Positions 1-8,444 are shown, numbered from the stretch's first letter. The stretch is DNA of 27,465 nucleotides from Pilatotrama ljubarskyi (GCA_022385805.1 MU277742.1:64777-92241); one strand, 5' to 3'. Program-made: numbers and translations. Notes: generated from the sequence alone by a model not told the origin.

Positions 1-239
1 GGGGCAAGTACCGCCGCCGATGCTGGCGATAGTGGTTCGTCTGAGAGCCGGAGAGCAATTTGTAGTGCATAAGTACGCTGAGTCGATGTGCAAGGCACCT
101 TGAGCGCTTGCTTGCCGCCACAGTGACCAGGCGACCAAGCAGGCGACACTTCTACTGCAGACGCAGACCATACGGTGCTCATCCCTGGTCCCCACGGGAC
201 AAACCTATTGATTAACCACTGAATATATATGCTGCTTGC
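1..239. other. Flank or unresolved 5' part of the retroelement
   Basis: No coding region is supported here. The 5' end of the DIRS-like element must lie either in this stretch or in the next 250 bases, but no second copy of the sequence at its 3' tail could be found by eye. AATATATAT at 222-230 could act as a TATA element for the element's transcript, 266 bases before the Gag start. This is only a possibility. Confidence 0.3.
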
Positions 240-326
240 GGGTATTTGAGTCGCAACGGTACGGCGTGCTCGCTGACTGAGTGGGACCAGCCGTGCAGCA
301 TCACTGCCCGAGATCTCTGCTCTGTA

Positions 327-349
327 GCGCGCGAGGTACGAGCGCGCGC
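327..349 (+). repeat. Leader hairpin 1 (7-bp GC stem)
   Basis: GCGCGCG (327-333) and CGCGCGC (343-349) form a perfect 7-bp inverted repeat around a 9-nt loop, in the untranslated leader of the retroelement. It may be part of a terminal repeat or an RNA structure. Confidence 0.5.
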
Positions 350-371
350 CAGAGCCGGGTCTATGCACCAA

Positions 372-420
372 GAGCGACGGGCGCTTCCGTGTTGTTTTCT
401 CCCTCTCACGCCCGTCGCTC
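372..420 (+). repeat. Leader hairpin 2 (perfect 12-bp inverted repeat)
   Basis: GAGCGACGGGCG (372-383) pairs perfectly with CGCCCGTCGCTC (409-420) across a 25-nt pyrimidine-rich loop. It ends 75 bases before the Gag start codon. Such a strong structure in the leader could affect translation, packaging or reverse transcription. It could also be a recombinase-related repeat. Confidence 0.75.
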
Positions 421-495
421 CTAGGCGTCCTTCAGTTTCGCAAAACCTATAGATCGCTGTAGCTCTCCTCGCATAGTCACCACTCCATCTTGAGC

Positions 496-2660
496 ATGTC
501 GGGCGACAGTCCAGTCCAGCAGCGGACCGACCAGCAGCCGCGGGCTGGCCCGGCTCAACCAGCGCATTCCAGGCAGAGAGCAGCAGCCTCGCGCGAGCCT
601 CGTCAACAACCGGGTCCTCCTCCACCGCCGCCGCCGCCGCCTCCCTCACAGCGTCAGGAGCAGCAACAGGAAGAGAGGCGAGAACGGCCGGGACCGCAAG
701 ATCCGCAGGTGCAACAAAACGAGCCGCAGGGGCAACAACAGCAGCCAGACCAGCGACGTCTCGACAGCATGACCCCACCTCCGAACCCTGGGCAGCAGCC
801 GCACCCTCTCTCAGAGCGGCACGAGGCTCGGCAGCGTGCTCCGCCTGCGGACGCAGCTAGGAACCCTTTTCGAGCTAAGTGTCCCGACTTTCGCGGTTTC
901 GAATGGGACGAACGAAGACAACAACTTATAGATGAAGGAACCGTGCAAGACGAGGACGGCGCCATCGCGTACATGGTGGCAAAATGGCACGAGCGGATCG
1001 AGCGCGAGAAGGAGGCGTGGCGCAGGGAGCACGGGGCTGACGAGGCGGGGGATCAGGGAGGCAGAGTGCGGGCAGAGGACGTTAGGAAAGAGCCAGGCAG
1101 TCGAGCCTCCTCCCCCACCTTCTCGGAGGCATCAGGGGTTGCCGCGGAGGACACAGTCCCGCCAACCCGCAAACGGAAGTTCCTCCCCATCCCAGTCGGC
1201 AAAATGGGTCCCGACTCCGTCCTCCAACCCCCCGCGCCCTACGCGATCAGCAAATTGCGCAAAGTGGAGTACGTTGAGCTATACTATTTCACCGCTACAG
1301 CTCGTGAACGAGCGAAAAGGGAGCAACTCTCTTTCGACGAGAACGCCCTCGCGCTGCGCCAGGCGTCCGACTCCGTCACGCTGGCGCCGGTGCTCCGAGG
1401 GTCCCCGGAGGCGCGGCGAGATGACGAGCTGGAGTGGGAAGAGATCATGCAGGCTCGCGTACAGTTCATGCACTGGATTGAGAAACTGCAGTGGCCTGAA
1501 GAATATGTCCGCATGTTTTCCTTGTTCTTCTACAACCTCGAGACACACGACATCCGTAGTCAAGCGGGCGGCACGACGGTCCTCGTACGCTATCAAGCCA
1601 GATATCGTCGCGACTGGCACCTCGAGCTGGAACAAGGGCGACCTTTCGATCTATCGGCAATCAACCCGAAGGCCATAGAGGAGCTCAAAGGAGACATCCT
1701 GCATGAAAAGATGGTTTTGTCCATTCGTCAGGTGCGTCAATTTACGGTCGCCTTGCTTTGCAATCCCGCTGACATTGTTAATGTTCACGCTTCGACAACC
1801 TTTCCCCTCCCTCCTCTTCCCTTTCCATCCCGCGTCCTGCGTCCGGCGTCATGCGTCCTGCGTCATGCGTCCCGCGCCCTGTGTCATGCGTCGTGCGTCC
1901 TGTGCCCTGCATCCGGCGTCCCGCGCCCTGCATCCGGCGTCCCGCGTCCTGCATCCTGCGTCCGGCGTCCCGTGTCCTGCGTCCGGCGTCCTGCGTCTTG
2001 CGTCCTGCGTCCTGTATCCTGCGTCCTGCGCCCCGCGTCCCGCGTCTCGCGTCCCGCATCTCGCGTCCCGCGTCTCGCGCGCTGCGTCTCGCGCCTCGCG
2101 TGCCTCGCCTTCCACCTTTGCGCTCCGCGCTCCGTACCTCGCGTCACACATCTTGGGGCTTCGCGTCTGGCGTCCTGCACCCTACATCCGGAACACTCAA
2201 GCTTCAACTGGAGAGGGATGTTTTACTTGGGGAACACCGGAAGCGGCCCGCCAGTCCCCCTCTTGTACCATCGTCGTCCAAGCGCGCCCGGTGGCAGACC
2301 AGACCGCCGACCCGTTTTCCTTCTCGGCGCGACCACCAGAAGCAGACCGCGAGCTCGCCCGGCGATTATTTTCGTCGGAGCGCAGGCACGTCAGCCCTCG
2401 TCGTCTGCGCCATCTGCTTGGGCCGTCACACCCTCAGCGACGTCAAGAGATGCAACGCCGTCTCGACCTGGGACGGACACCCCACCACTTGCACTCGACA
2501 AGGGAACCGCATCGTCACACACCAAGGACTCCCCCTGTGCACCAATTGGCAGCGCGACACCGGCTGCTCAGAGACGGGACACGACGAGCGACATCGCTGC
2601 TCAGGTTGCGGGAGCGATCGGCATGGAGCCCATCGCTGCCCTCGCGCACAGAAGGAATAA
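496..2660 (+). CDS. Gag-like nucleocapsid protein of the DIRS-like element (two exons)
   Basis: This is the structural protein expected to bind element RNA. Model: exon 1 496-1731, intron 1732-2201, exon 2 2202-2660, 564 residues. The start is the ATG at 496 (an earlier TTG at 490 is ignored). The N-terminal 110 residues are rich in Q, P and R and include a run of ten prolines. An ordered, charged core follows. The C-terminal exon is Cys/His rich, with a CAICLGRH motif, a CTNW...GCSETGHD cluster and a final zinc knuckle CSGCGSDRHGAHRC (C-x2-C-x4-H-x4-C), typical of agaricomycete DIRS-like Gag proteins. Frames 1 and 3 are joined only if the intron is removed. The donor GTGCGT after ...SIRQ and the acceptor CTCAAG before LQLERD keep phase 0. 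The stop at 2658-2660 overlaps the RT start by 38 bases. The splice acceptor is inferred, so exon 2 could start a few codons away. Confidence 0.8.
1732..2201 (+). other. Predicted 470-nt Gag intron, enlarged by a minisatellite
   Basis: The donor GTGCGT sits in phase 0 after codon 412, and the acceptor CTCAAG is followed by CTT CAA CTG in frame 3. The first part, with GCTGACATTG near 1769, looks like an ordinary short fungal intron. The rest is almost entirely heptamer repeat. The length is about eight times that of the other introns in this window (48-107 nt). Because all frames across it are open, retention of this intron would not terminate translation. Confidence 0.6.
1826..2098 (+). repeat. 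Heptanucleotide minisatellite, 39 units in register
   Basis: Thirty-nine consecutive 7-base units can be laid out with no insertion or deletion, from CATCCCG at 1826 to CGCCTCG ending at 2098. The consensus is CGTCCTG/CGTCCCG, with substitutions only. Two further units, CGTCTGG and CGTCCTG, occur at 2164-2177. Since 7 is not a multiple of 3, three units form a 21-base period that gives the same heptapeptide (PASCVLR-like) in each plus frame and a QDAGRRT-like heptapeptide in each minus frame, with no stops in any of the six. Confidence 0.9.
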
Positions 2661-4638
2661 CCCCCTCACGCCATTACAGGCAGATGGATGGGAGTGTGCT
2701 TTACGTGAGTCCCACTTGCACGACAGATACCCTGTTCTCGTTTCTTCGATCCGTAACGGTTTTGTCTCTGGTATTCCCCGCATACATCATACCTTCATCC
2801 CACCTAATAGCTCCACCATACAAAAGCACAAAGACGAGTTCAATCGTATCATACAGCACGAGTTCGAGTTGCAACGCTACATTGGCCCTTTCACTCGAGA
2901 TGTTCTGGAGCGCACCATCGGTCCCTTTCAGACTTCCCCTCTTTCTTTGGTTCCCAAACCACACAAGCCCCACGTTTATAGGCTCGTCCAAAACTTTTCG
3001 TACCCATACACGCCTTCCCTCTCCGTTTCATCGATTAATTCCCACATTAACTCGGACGATTTCCCTTGCACTTGGGGCACCTTCAATGTGTTTTCTCTAT
3101 TGTGTTGGCGTCTTCCACCCGGCTCCCAGGGAGCAGTTCGTGACGTCTCCGAAGCTTACCGTCATCTTCCCCTCGCCCCATCCCAGTGGCCTGGAACAGT
3201 GGTACGAATCGGAGACGACCGTTTCGCAGTCGATACCTGCGCCGCCTTTGGGGTCGCGTCGCACGCGGGGCTGTACGGCTACTTGGGGGATGCGCTTACG
3301 GACGTATTGCGCTTCCACGGCATTGGCCCCATCGCGAAGTGGGTGGACGACAAGGTTTTCCTACGCATACTGCTCAAACATCTCGATGACTTCAATCTCC
3401 GCAGGGTACAGTGGCGATCTCAAGTCTTACGCTACGGAGGACGTCGAAAGGAAGGCGGTCGGTATTGGTTTGGAGGCGACACTCTCCCGGACGGTCGCAC
3501 CGACGAATTCGTCGAAGACATGGCCTTCCCCATCCGAAACCTCTCTCGTCAGTCCCCGAGATCTCAGGACGACTCGTTTTTCTCCTACTGCTTGGCCGAC
3601 GTCGACAAGGTCACCGCCCCCCTGGGCATCATCTGGCAACACGAGAAGGATCTCGACTTTGCGGAATCCTTTCCGTTCAACGGCTTTGAATGGAACCTCA
3701 ACAACTACACGGTGTCGATCCAACGGAAGAAGGCCGACAAATATATTCGGGCGATTGACGCCTGGTCGGCGAGGCGAACTCATACGCTACGCGAAGTGCA
3801 GCAACTTCATGGCAAACTTTGGCATGCATCTCTGGTCGTCCAGCGTGGCCGCGCCTACCTCACCTCAGTTGAATCCATGCTCGGCATTTTCGGTGATCGT
3901 CCTTTCATGCCACGTACCCCTCCCTCCTCAACCGTCGCGGACCTCCTCTGGTGGAGGGACACCCTTTCTCAGCCGACCCTCTGTCGGGAAATCCCGGGCC
4001 CACGCGAAGTCTGGGACCCTCGAGCGTTCTCCGACGCGAGCTCAGGGATCGGTCTGGCAGTCGTTCTCGGCGGACGCTGGAGAGCTTGGCGCCTCTTACC
4101 GGGATGGAAGACCGACGGACGGGACATCGGTTGGGCTGAGGCAGTCGCCCTGGAGTTTCTTGCCCACATCATCGTCGCCACCTCCGCGGGTACCTTCATA
4201 CACCCCGACATCAAAGTCTACGGGGACAACAGAGGCGTTGTGGAGGGCTGGTGGAGGGGTAGGAGTAGGAACAAGCCAACCAATCTCGTCTTCCGGCGCC
4301 TCGGAGCCTTTCTGGAGGAGTACGGTGCGCGCTTACATACACGATACGTCGAGAGCGCGAGCAACCCCGCAGACGACCCGTCGAGAGGACGGTACCCACC
4401 ACTCCGCCTCCTCCTTCCTCCCGTCATCATCCCTGAGGCCTTGCGAGCCTTCGTCGTCGACTTCGATGCCCCACTTACTGCCGAAGAGGGCCGCCTCAGG
4501 AAAAGTGGTCAAAACCAGACATCCCCACTGGCGAAGCCACCCATATCTCGCGAGGAGTCCAAGCGGAGGCAAGGCAAGAACTACGACTTCGAGAACTGCG
4601 AGTTGTGGCGAGGCTCGTACTGGTTCGACCTCGCCTAA
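2623..4638 (+). CDS. Reverse transcriptase / RNase H of the DIRS-like element
   Basis: This polymerase copies the element RNA into DNA and degrades the RNA template. The 671-residue frame starts at ATG 2623, 38 bases inside the end of Gag and shifted +1 relative to it. RT landmarks in order: PKPHKPHVYRLVQNFS, then RDVSEAYRHLPL with the first catalytic Asp, AAFGVASHAG, and WVDDKVF as the YxDD-box equivalent. The connection follows with LGIIWQHEKDLDF. The RNase H domain at the C-terminus shows its four acidic residues: Asp in FSDASSGIG, Glu in GWAEAVALEF, Asp in VYGDNRGVV and Asp in NPADDPSRG. No frameshift or stop is seen. The start codon is a choice: readthrough or frameshifting from Gag would give a fusion instead. 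The 3' end overlaps the recombinase frame. Confidence 0.9.
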   Translation: MEPIAALAHRRNNPLTPLQADGWECALRESHLHDRYPVLVSSIRNGFVSGIPRIHHTFIPPNSSTIQKHKDEFNRIIQHEFELQRYIGPFTRDVLERTIGPFQTSPLSLVPKPHKPHVYRLVQNFSYPYTPSLSVSSINSHINSDDFPCTWGTFNVFSLLCWRLPPGSQGAVRDVSEAYRHLPLAPSQWPGTVVRIGDDRFAVDTCAAFGVASHAGLYGYLGDALTDVLRFHGIGPIAKWVDDKVFLRILLKHLDDFNLRRVQWRSQVLRYGGRRKEGGRYWFGGDTLPDGRTDEFVEDMAFPIRNLSRQSPRSQDDSFFSYCLADVDKVTAPLGIIWQHEKDLDFAESFPFNGFEWNLNNYTVSIQRKKADKYIRAIDAWSARRTHTLREVQQLHGKLWHASLVVQRGRAYLTSVESMLGIFGDRPFMPRTPPSSTVADLLWWRDTLSQPTLCREIPGPREVWDPRAFSDASSGIGLAVVLGGRWRAWRLLPGWKTDGRDIGWAEAVALEFLAHIIVATSAGTFIHPDIKVYGDNRGVVEGWWRGRSRNKPTNLVFRRLGAFLEEYGARLHTRYVESASNPADDPSRGRYPPLRLLLPPVIIPEALRAFVVDFDAPLTAEEGRLRKSGQNQTSPLAKPPISREESKRRQGKNYDFENCELWRGSYWFDLA

Positions 4639-5845
4639 TAAGCTTTTCTCACCCATCCCCAATGCTTCATCGTCCCGCTCGCGCGCTCCACCGCCATATC
4701 GTCAGGGTCTACAGCCGCGTCTGTCTGTTCTCCGACCTCATTGTTTTGCAGCGGAGCGTCTGAGGCTCTGGATCCCGCCCTCCTCGAGACGACAACTTGA
4801 TGCATCGGGAGCGCCCGTTCCACTCGATGAGGCCGACCTGCAGCGGATAACGGCGGTGACTTCACACGCGTGGGCAGAGTCGACAGCGGGCACCTATGGA
4901 TCAGGCCTGCTCCTTTTTCACGTCTTCTGCGACATGCGAAACGTTCCAGAGGAGCAGCGCGCCCCCGCTAGCGAGCTATTGGTACTATCTTTCGTCGCCG
5001 CTTTAGCCGGCGCCTACTCTCCATCGGCGATCGTCAACTACGTCAATGGTGTTCGCGCCTGGCACATCATTCACGGCCTCGACTGGATCGTAGACAAGTT
5101 TCGTCTGGAAGCGGCAATCTCGGGGGCCTCTCATCTGGCTCCTCCTTCGTCATCGAGGAAGAAGCGTCTTCCAGTCACTATTCAGCTCCTCTCTTCCCTT
5201 CAGTCGCAATTCAATCCATCGGTCCATCGAGACGTCGCAATCTGGGCATGTCTTCTGTTCGCCTTTTTCTCTTTGGCTAGGTTAGGGGAAGTGACGGTCC
5301 CTAACCTCCATGCTTTCGACCCCAACATTCACCCCTCCAGAGCAAACCTGCGTGTCGAGACTCATCGGGACGGCAGTCAGGTCCGCGTCCTTTTCCTCCC
5401 GCGCACAAAGGCAGCTGAACATGGCGAGGACATCAGTTGCGGAAGACAGTCCCCCCCAATCGATCCGTGGTCGGCTCTGGACGCCCACCTCTCGCTCAAC
5501 GACTTACCCGAGAGCACGCATGTTTTCGCATACAAGCGCAGCGCCAGCGACCCCACTGGTGTCCCACTAACTAGGCGTGCTTTCCAGACTCGCCTCAAGT
5601 CAGCTCTCAGCGCCATTTCTGCTGACACTGTCCACGGTCACAGCTTCCGCATTGGAGGCACCTTGGAGTATCTCCTGCGCGGCCTCTCCTTCGAGACAGT
5701 CAAGGCCATAGGGCGATGGAAGAGCGATGCGTTCACCCTGTACCTGAGGAAGCACGCGCAGGTCCTGGCCCCGTACTTGCAGGACCATCCCGAGTCCCTT
5801 ACGGCAATCTCGCGCACAGTCATGGTAATCCCCCCCGTGAGATAG
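4466..5845 (+). CDS. Tyrosine recombinase of the DIRS-like element
   Basis: This enzyme would join the circular cDNA of the element to the chromosome through a phosphotyrosine intermediate. The 459-residue frame from ATG 4466 is shifted +1 relative to RT and overlaps it by 173 bases. An N-terminal SAM-like DNA-binding part is suggested by TSHAWAESTAGTYGSGLLLF. The catalytic domain holds Arg in FSLARLGEVTV, a Lys in LPRTKAAE, HGHSFRIGGT (HxxR), GRWKSDAF with Trp at the second His position, and the nucleophile Tyr in TLYLRKHA. This is the usual R-K-HxxR-H/W-Y set and it is intact. The only Met codons before the conserved part are at 4466 and well inside the domain (DMRNVPEE), so the true start could be a +1 frameshift from RT instead. 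Frame 2 is open all the way back to 1703, so stops do not help to fix it. Confidence 0.88.
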   Translation: MPHLLPKRAASGKVVKTRHPHWRSHPYLARSPSGGKARTTTSRTASCGEARTGSTSPNKLFSPIPNASSSRSRAPPPYRQGLQPRLSVLRPHCFAAERLRLWIPPSSRRQLDASGAPVPLDEADLQRITAVTSHAWAESTAGTYGSGLLLFHVFCDMRNVPEEQRAPASELLVLSFVAALAGAYSPSAIVNYVNGVRAWHIIHGLDWIVDKFRLEAAISGASHLAPPSSSRKKRLPVTIQLLSSLQSQFNPSVHRDVAIWACLLFAFFSLARLGEVTVPNLHAFDPNIHPSRANLRVETHRDGSQVRVLFLPRTKAAEHGEDISCGRQSPPIDPWSALDAHLSLNDLPESTHVFAYKRSASDPTGVPLTRRAFQTRLKSALSAISADTVHGHSFRIGGTLEYLLRGLSFETVKAIGRWKSDAFTLYLRKHAQVLAPYLQDHPESLTAISRTVMVIPPVR

Positions 5846-5870
5846 CTTGTCAGGTACGCCCCTCACTCCT

Positions 5871-5961
5871 AACCCTGGGGGAATCCGCGAGTCTCGCGTC
5901 CGCGTCGCTCGGGGCTCCTAAAAACCGGGGAGCGCGGCTGACTCTTGATTCCCCACAGGTT
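5871..5961 (+). repeat. Inverted repeat in the element tail
   Basis: AACCCTGGGGGAATC (5871-5885) is matched at 12 of 15 positions by the reverse complement of GATTCCCCACAGGTT (5947-5961). Between them lies a smaller stem, GCTCC/GGAGC, around TAAAAACCGG. CCTGGGGGAAT-like sequences recur, as far as I recall, in tails of related agaricomycete elements, so this is probably part of the terminal repeat system. That link is from memory. Confidence 0.5.
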
Positions 5962-5998
5962 CGGAGACGCACGTCTTCGCGTCGGAGAGTCCGCACGT

Positions 5999-6039
5999 CC
6001 GCAGTGCGCGGGCGTTGGGCTTTCGCCCGTTCATTGCGG
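5999..6039 (+). repeat. Tail stem-loop
   Basis: CCGCAGTG (5999-6006) pairs with CATTGCGG (6032-6039) with one G-T wobble, and CGGGCG (6009-6014) pairs with CGCCCG (6024-6029). A 2x2 internal loop separates the two stems and the apical loop is 9 nt. It lies about 150 bases after the recombinase stop and may mark the 3' end of the element or its RNA. Confidence 0.6.
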
Positions 6040-6060
6040 ATACAGTACCTGGTCATTTAG

Positions 6061-6829
6061 TTCACTTGTACTCGGCAATCCTGAATGTCATTCACTCGTT
6101 GAAGCCTTGGAGATTTAGTGGTTTTTCCGTCTCACAGAGCCTGTCCGATTTGAGCGCATAGGCGGCCGATTGTGACCTACTGTCACGGATGGACATCCCG
6201 CGCCCGTAACACACCAGACGTTCCTCCAGTCACGGCTCCTTCCCCCGCGCGCCTACAAGTTCTGTCGTGAGAATCGTTTCGGCGCTCGTTCTCTCTGTCT
6301 TCCAGTGAGCGCAGCGAACGTACGTGTAGGCAGCGCGGGGAGCCCTGAAGAACGTCTGGAGCCGAGACTAGGCTTCGAGTACTATCTACCTCAAAGTCCG
6401 ACTCAGAGCACACAACGGCGAATTCCACACGTGTAATTAAGGCGGCTGGTGCTGTTTGCTAGCGTCTTTCGAACATCACGGTGTTTCTCGGTCCTCCACG
6501 AGTGCTTGCTCTCCTTGAGGAGAGGACGCTGCAGTACAGCCGAACGATTAGACATCGCATTCTCGGACTGGGCGCTCTGCAAGCCGCCGGACAGTTCAAC
6601 GGGCTCTGATCATGCGCTGTAGAGAGGGGTTTGTCAAGTATACTGTCTTCCTTTAAGGACATCGTATGCGGTATAATATATTCGCTGAGCCTGCAGATGT
6701 AGCCGGCCTTACATGACCACGTCCCAGAAAGCGTTGGAACGTCTAGCTGGGCACTCGAAGTGGCCCGCACGAGACTTGCTAAAGTCCACCTTCAGCGTCC
6801 TTCCAAGCTTAGATGTTGCAACGTCCTGA
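6061..6829. other. Intergenic, nothing assignable
   Basis: Only short open frames without recognisable motifs are present on either strand. The stretch separates the retroelement tail from the stop codon of the minus-strand GATA-finger gene and probably includes that gene's 3' untranslated region. Confidence 0.5.
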
Positions 6830-7434
6830 TCATCGCTCGCTGGAGGATCTGCAGTGAGCTCTCATCACCTGCTCACGCTCGGAGATCAACCCACCCAATT
6901 CGTCACTCGTATGGTTGCAGACCGGTTCGTCACGACTCACAGAAAGCCTGCGGTTCAGGCGCAATCCACAGCTGTAAGTACAGTGAGCGGTGGCGATATG
7001 TGCGTCAAAATGAATCGTACCTATTACAGAGGTCTATGCGGCCGCTTGGACCCTTGCGCCACGCTACACTCGAAACTGAACTGCAACTCGCGCATGATAC
7101 GATACCAGGAGGAGGGGCGCGTGGCCTTGGCGACTTCCGTATGACTTGAGGTGATTCGTGGCCCGGAGTTTCTGAGACCGCATGTCGCTGACGCGAGAAT
7201 CGCAAGCCGCATCTCCAAAGAAAACGTTAAGTACTGAGAAGCATGAAGATATGATGCGAACGGGCGTTCACACCTATTACATAGATTTATCTCTCGTCCA
7301 GGGCCCCTCCTCCACTGAACGCTCCTGGTGACGCCGCACCAGATGCACTCTGATAATCCCCCTGGAGGAGGTCGCCGTTTGGTCCTGTAGTGATAAAGGG
7401 CATTTGACCCTCTGTGGGCAGGTACCTCCGCCAT
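6830..7434 (-). CDS. Tandem GATA zinc-finger protein, PAS-less paralogue (three exons)
   Basis: This is a putative DNA-binding factor with two GATA fingers. Model on the minus strand: exon 1 7434-7274, intron 7273-7213 (61 nt, with ACTTAAC as branch site), exon 2 7212-7021, intron 7020-6972 (49 nt), exon 3 6971-6830; 164 residues. Finger 1 covers residues 30-55 (CIWCG ... LCNRCGLR) and finger 2 residues 94-119 (CASC ... LCNSCGLR), both C-x2-C-x18-C-x2-C, with a PPPG motif before each. Both introns fall in phase 2 in the codon just before the last Cys. An optional 72-nt intron beginning GTGAGT after RRLS would shorten the C-terminus without changing frame. The ATG at 7434 is the first in frame after a TAG. 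It is homologous to the C-terminal half of the 8580-10441 gene. It may be a surviving short gene or the best-kept part of a pseudogene. Confidence 0.65.
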
Positions 7435-7580
7435 AGTCTAGTTTAAAGAAGAGAACCTGGGATGGCAACCGGCCAGTAGACTCGTCACAGGTTATAACTC
7501 AGCGCGAAAGCTAGTACAGCAACTGATCAAGACATAGACATACTAGGGTGAAGGACGGTGTCAAGGCATACTGCTCAGAT
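7435..7580 (-). pseudogene. Decayed exon sequence upstream of the minus-strand GATA fingers
   Basis: Read on the minus strand, this stretch has traces of the paralogue's PAS-to-GATA linker. A donor-like GTATGTCTATG (about 7543) leads to an acceptor-like CGCTGAG, then VITCDESTGR, which resembles the linker segment around FACHE...MSTGR of the plus-strand gene. A further acceptor-like CCCACAG follows, joining in frame to the finger exon. Further upstream, HQSEQYALT resembles HQIEGEYGQY weakly, and in-frame stops appear. No PAS domain could be recovered. The alignment is by eye and weak. Confidence 0.4.
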
Positions 7581-8091
7581 TGATGGGCCTATTGCGAGTT
7601 GGCGAAGCACTAGTGATCGATATGTTTGATGGGCAATCGATGCGAATGTTCGACTGAAATTGAGCTCGAGATCAGCATGAACGCCTATTAGCGCTATTTC
7701 TCACTCGACTCCGCGTTGGCAGCCCGTTGCAACACGCGTACGAGTATGACGTTCAGAGTGTACAAAAAATGATACCCGTCCACGAGCCCAAATTTAGGGT
7801 TAAGAGACCTAAGCGCCCAGCTATCGGGGCCTGGGCCGGGCTCGGAGTTTTCCCGCAACAACCACTGGACCGTGTCGGAGCGACCTCCCGACCTCCGCTC
7901 ATCGCCATCAACAGCCCGCTCGCCGTCGGCGACGATGAGCAAGAGTCGGGCGCAGAGCTGCCATTTTTGGGCGATTTGGCGCTTTGGCTTTCTCCTCTTC
8001 TACTTACCTTGAGGTTCTCCCTAGAAATATGCATAATTGCTGCTGGACTATGACCCCAGAAGGCTTCAGTGAGGGCGCCGCTGTGTCGGAC

Positions 8092-8158
8092 AGCCGGCGG
8101 CGACGTCGGAGGCAGGGAGCGCCGGCCGCCGGGCTAAGGATAGCCGCCGGCGACGGTC
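8092..8158. repeat. GC-rich imperfect direct repeat
   Basis: AGCCGGCGGCGACGTC (8092-8107) recurs as AGCCGCCGGCGACGGTC (8142-8158), followed directly by a third partial AGCCGGCG. The spacer is itself GC-rich with GCCGGCCGCCGGGC. Confidence 0.6.
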
Positions 8159-8444
8159 AGCCGGCGCTTATGACTCGGAGCCCTCCTCCTCCTCCTCTGC
8201 TCTTTGCAGAGCGACACTATCTTCGCCACTATAACTGCCTATCCGGGAAAAGTTTCCTTATTTGTAAAATCTGAACGCCCTCCTCCTCCTCCCCGTCCTA
8301 TCTGTCAACATTCCTCGATTTTCTAGCTCAGCGCTCACGGGCGGGCTCCCGCTGGGTCTTATTCTTGATGCCGCGCAAGGATCTACCCGCCGGTTCGGGA
8401 CGTTCTTACCGTGCATGGATGCTGCATCGGCACTGCTCCAAGCA

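Larger units (their letters stand above)
240..6060 (+). mobile_element. DIRS-order (Ngaro-like) tyrosine-recombinase retrotransposon
   Basis: The order is Gag, reverse transcriptase with RNase H, then tyrosine recombinase. That combination is known only from DIRS-order retroelements, which integrate with a recombinase instead of a DDE integrase. There is no aspartic protease, no LTR and no methyltransferase-like or SGNH-hydrolase domain, which fits a Ngaro-like element as described from basidiomycetes better than DIRS1 itself. The three reading frames are uninterrupted and the catalytic residues are present, so the copy could be autonomous. Outer limits are approximate. The certain part runs from the leader hairpins (327-420) to the tail stem-loop (5999-6039). 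Split direct repeats, the expected termini of Ngaro elements, were not identified with confidence. The clade assignment is inference and needs a phylogeny of the RT. Confidence 0.85.

Noticed and set aside
1826..2098. A CRISPR-like array
   Set aside because: The units are 7 bases, contiguous and without spacers, in a eukaryotic retroelement.
1778..2207. Minus-strand proteins made of repeated DAGRRTQ heptads
   Set aside because: They are the antisense reading of the heptamer minisatellite and appear identically in all three minus frames.
490..4638. A single 1382-residue Gag-RT fusion in frame 1
   Set aside because: The Gag zinc-knuckle exon lies in frame 3 and is bypassed in frame 1. The frame is continuous only because the heptamer array and the Gag C-terminal region happen to be open. 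Two genes with a spliced Gag explain the sequence better. The first codon at 490 is TTG, with the real ATG at 496.
1703..5845. A 1380-residue frame 2 protein including the recombinase
   Set aside because: The part before about 4466 is a +1 shadow of RT with no recognisable domain. Only the recombinase portion is a gene.
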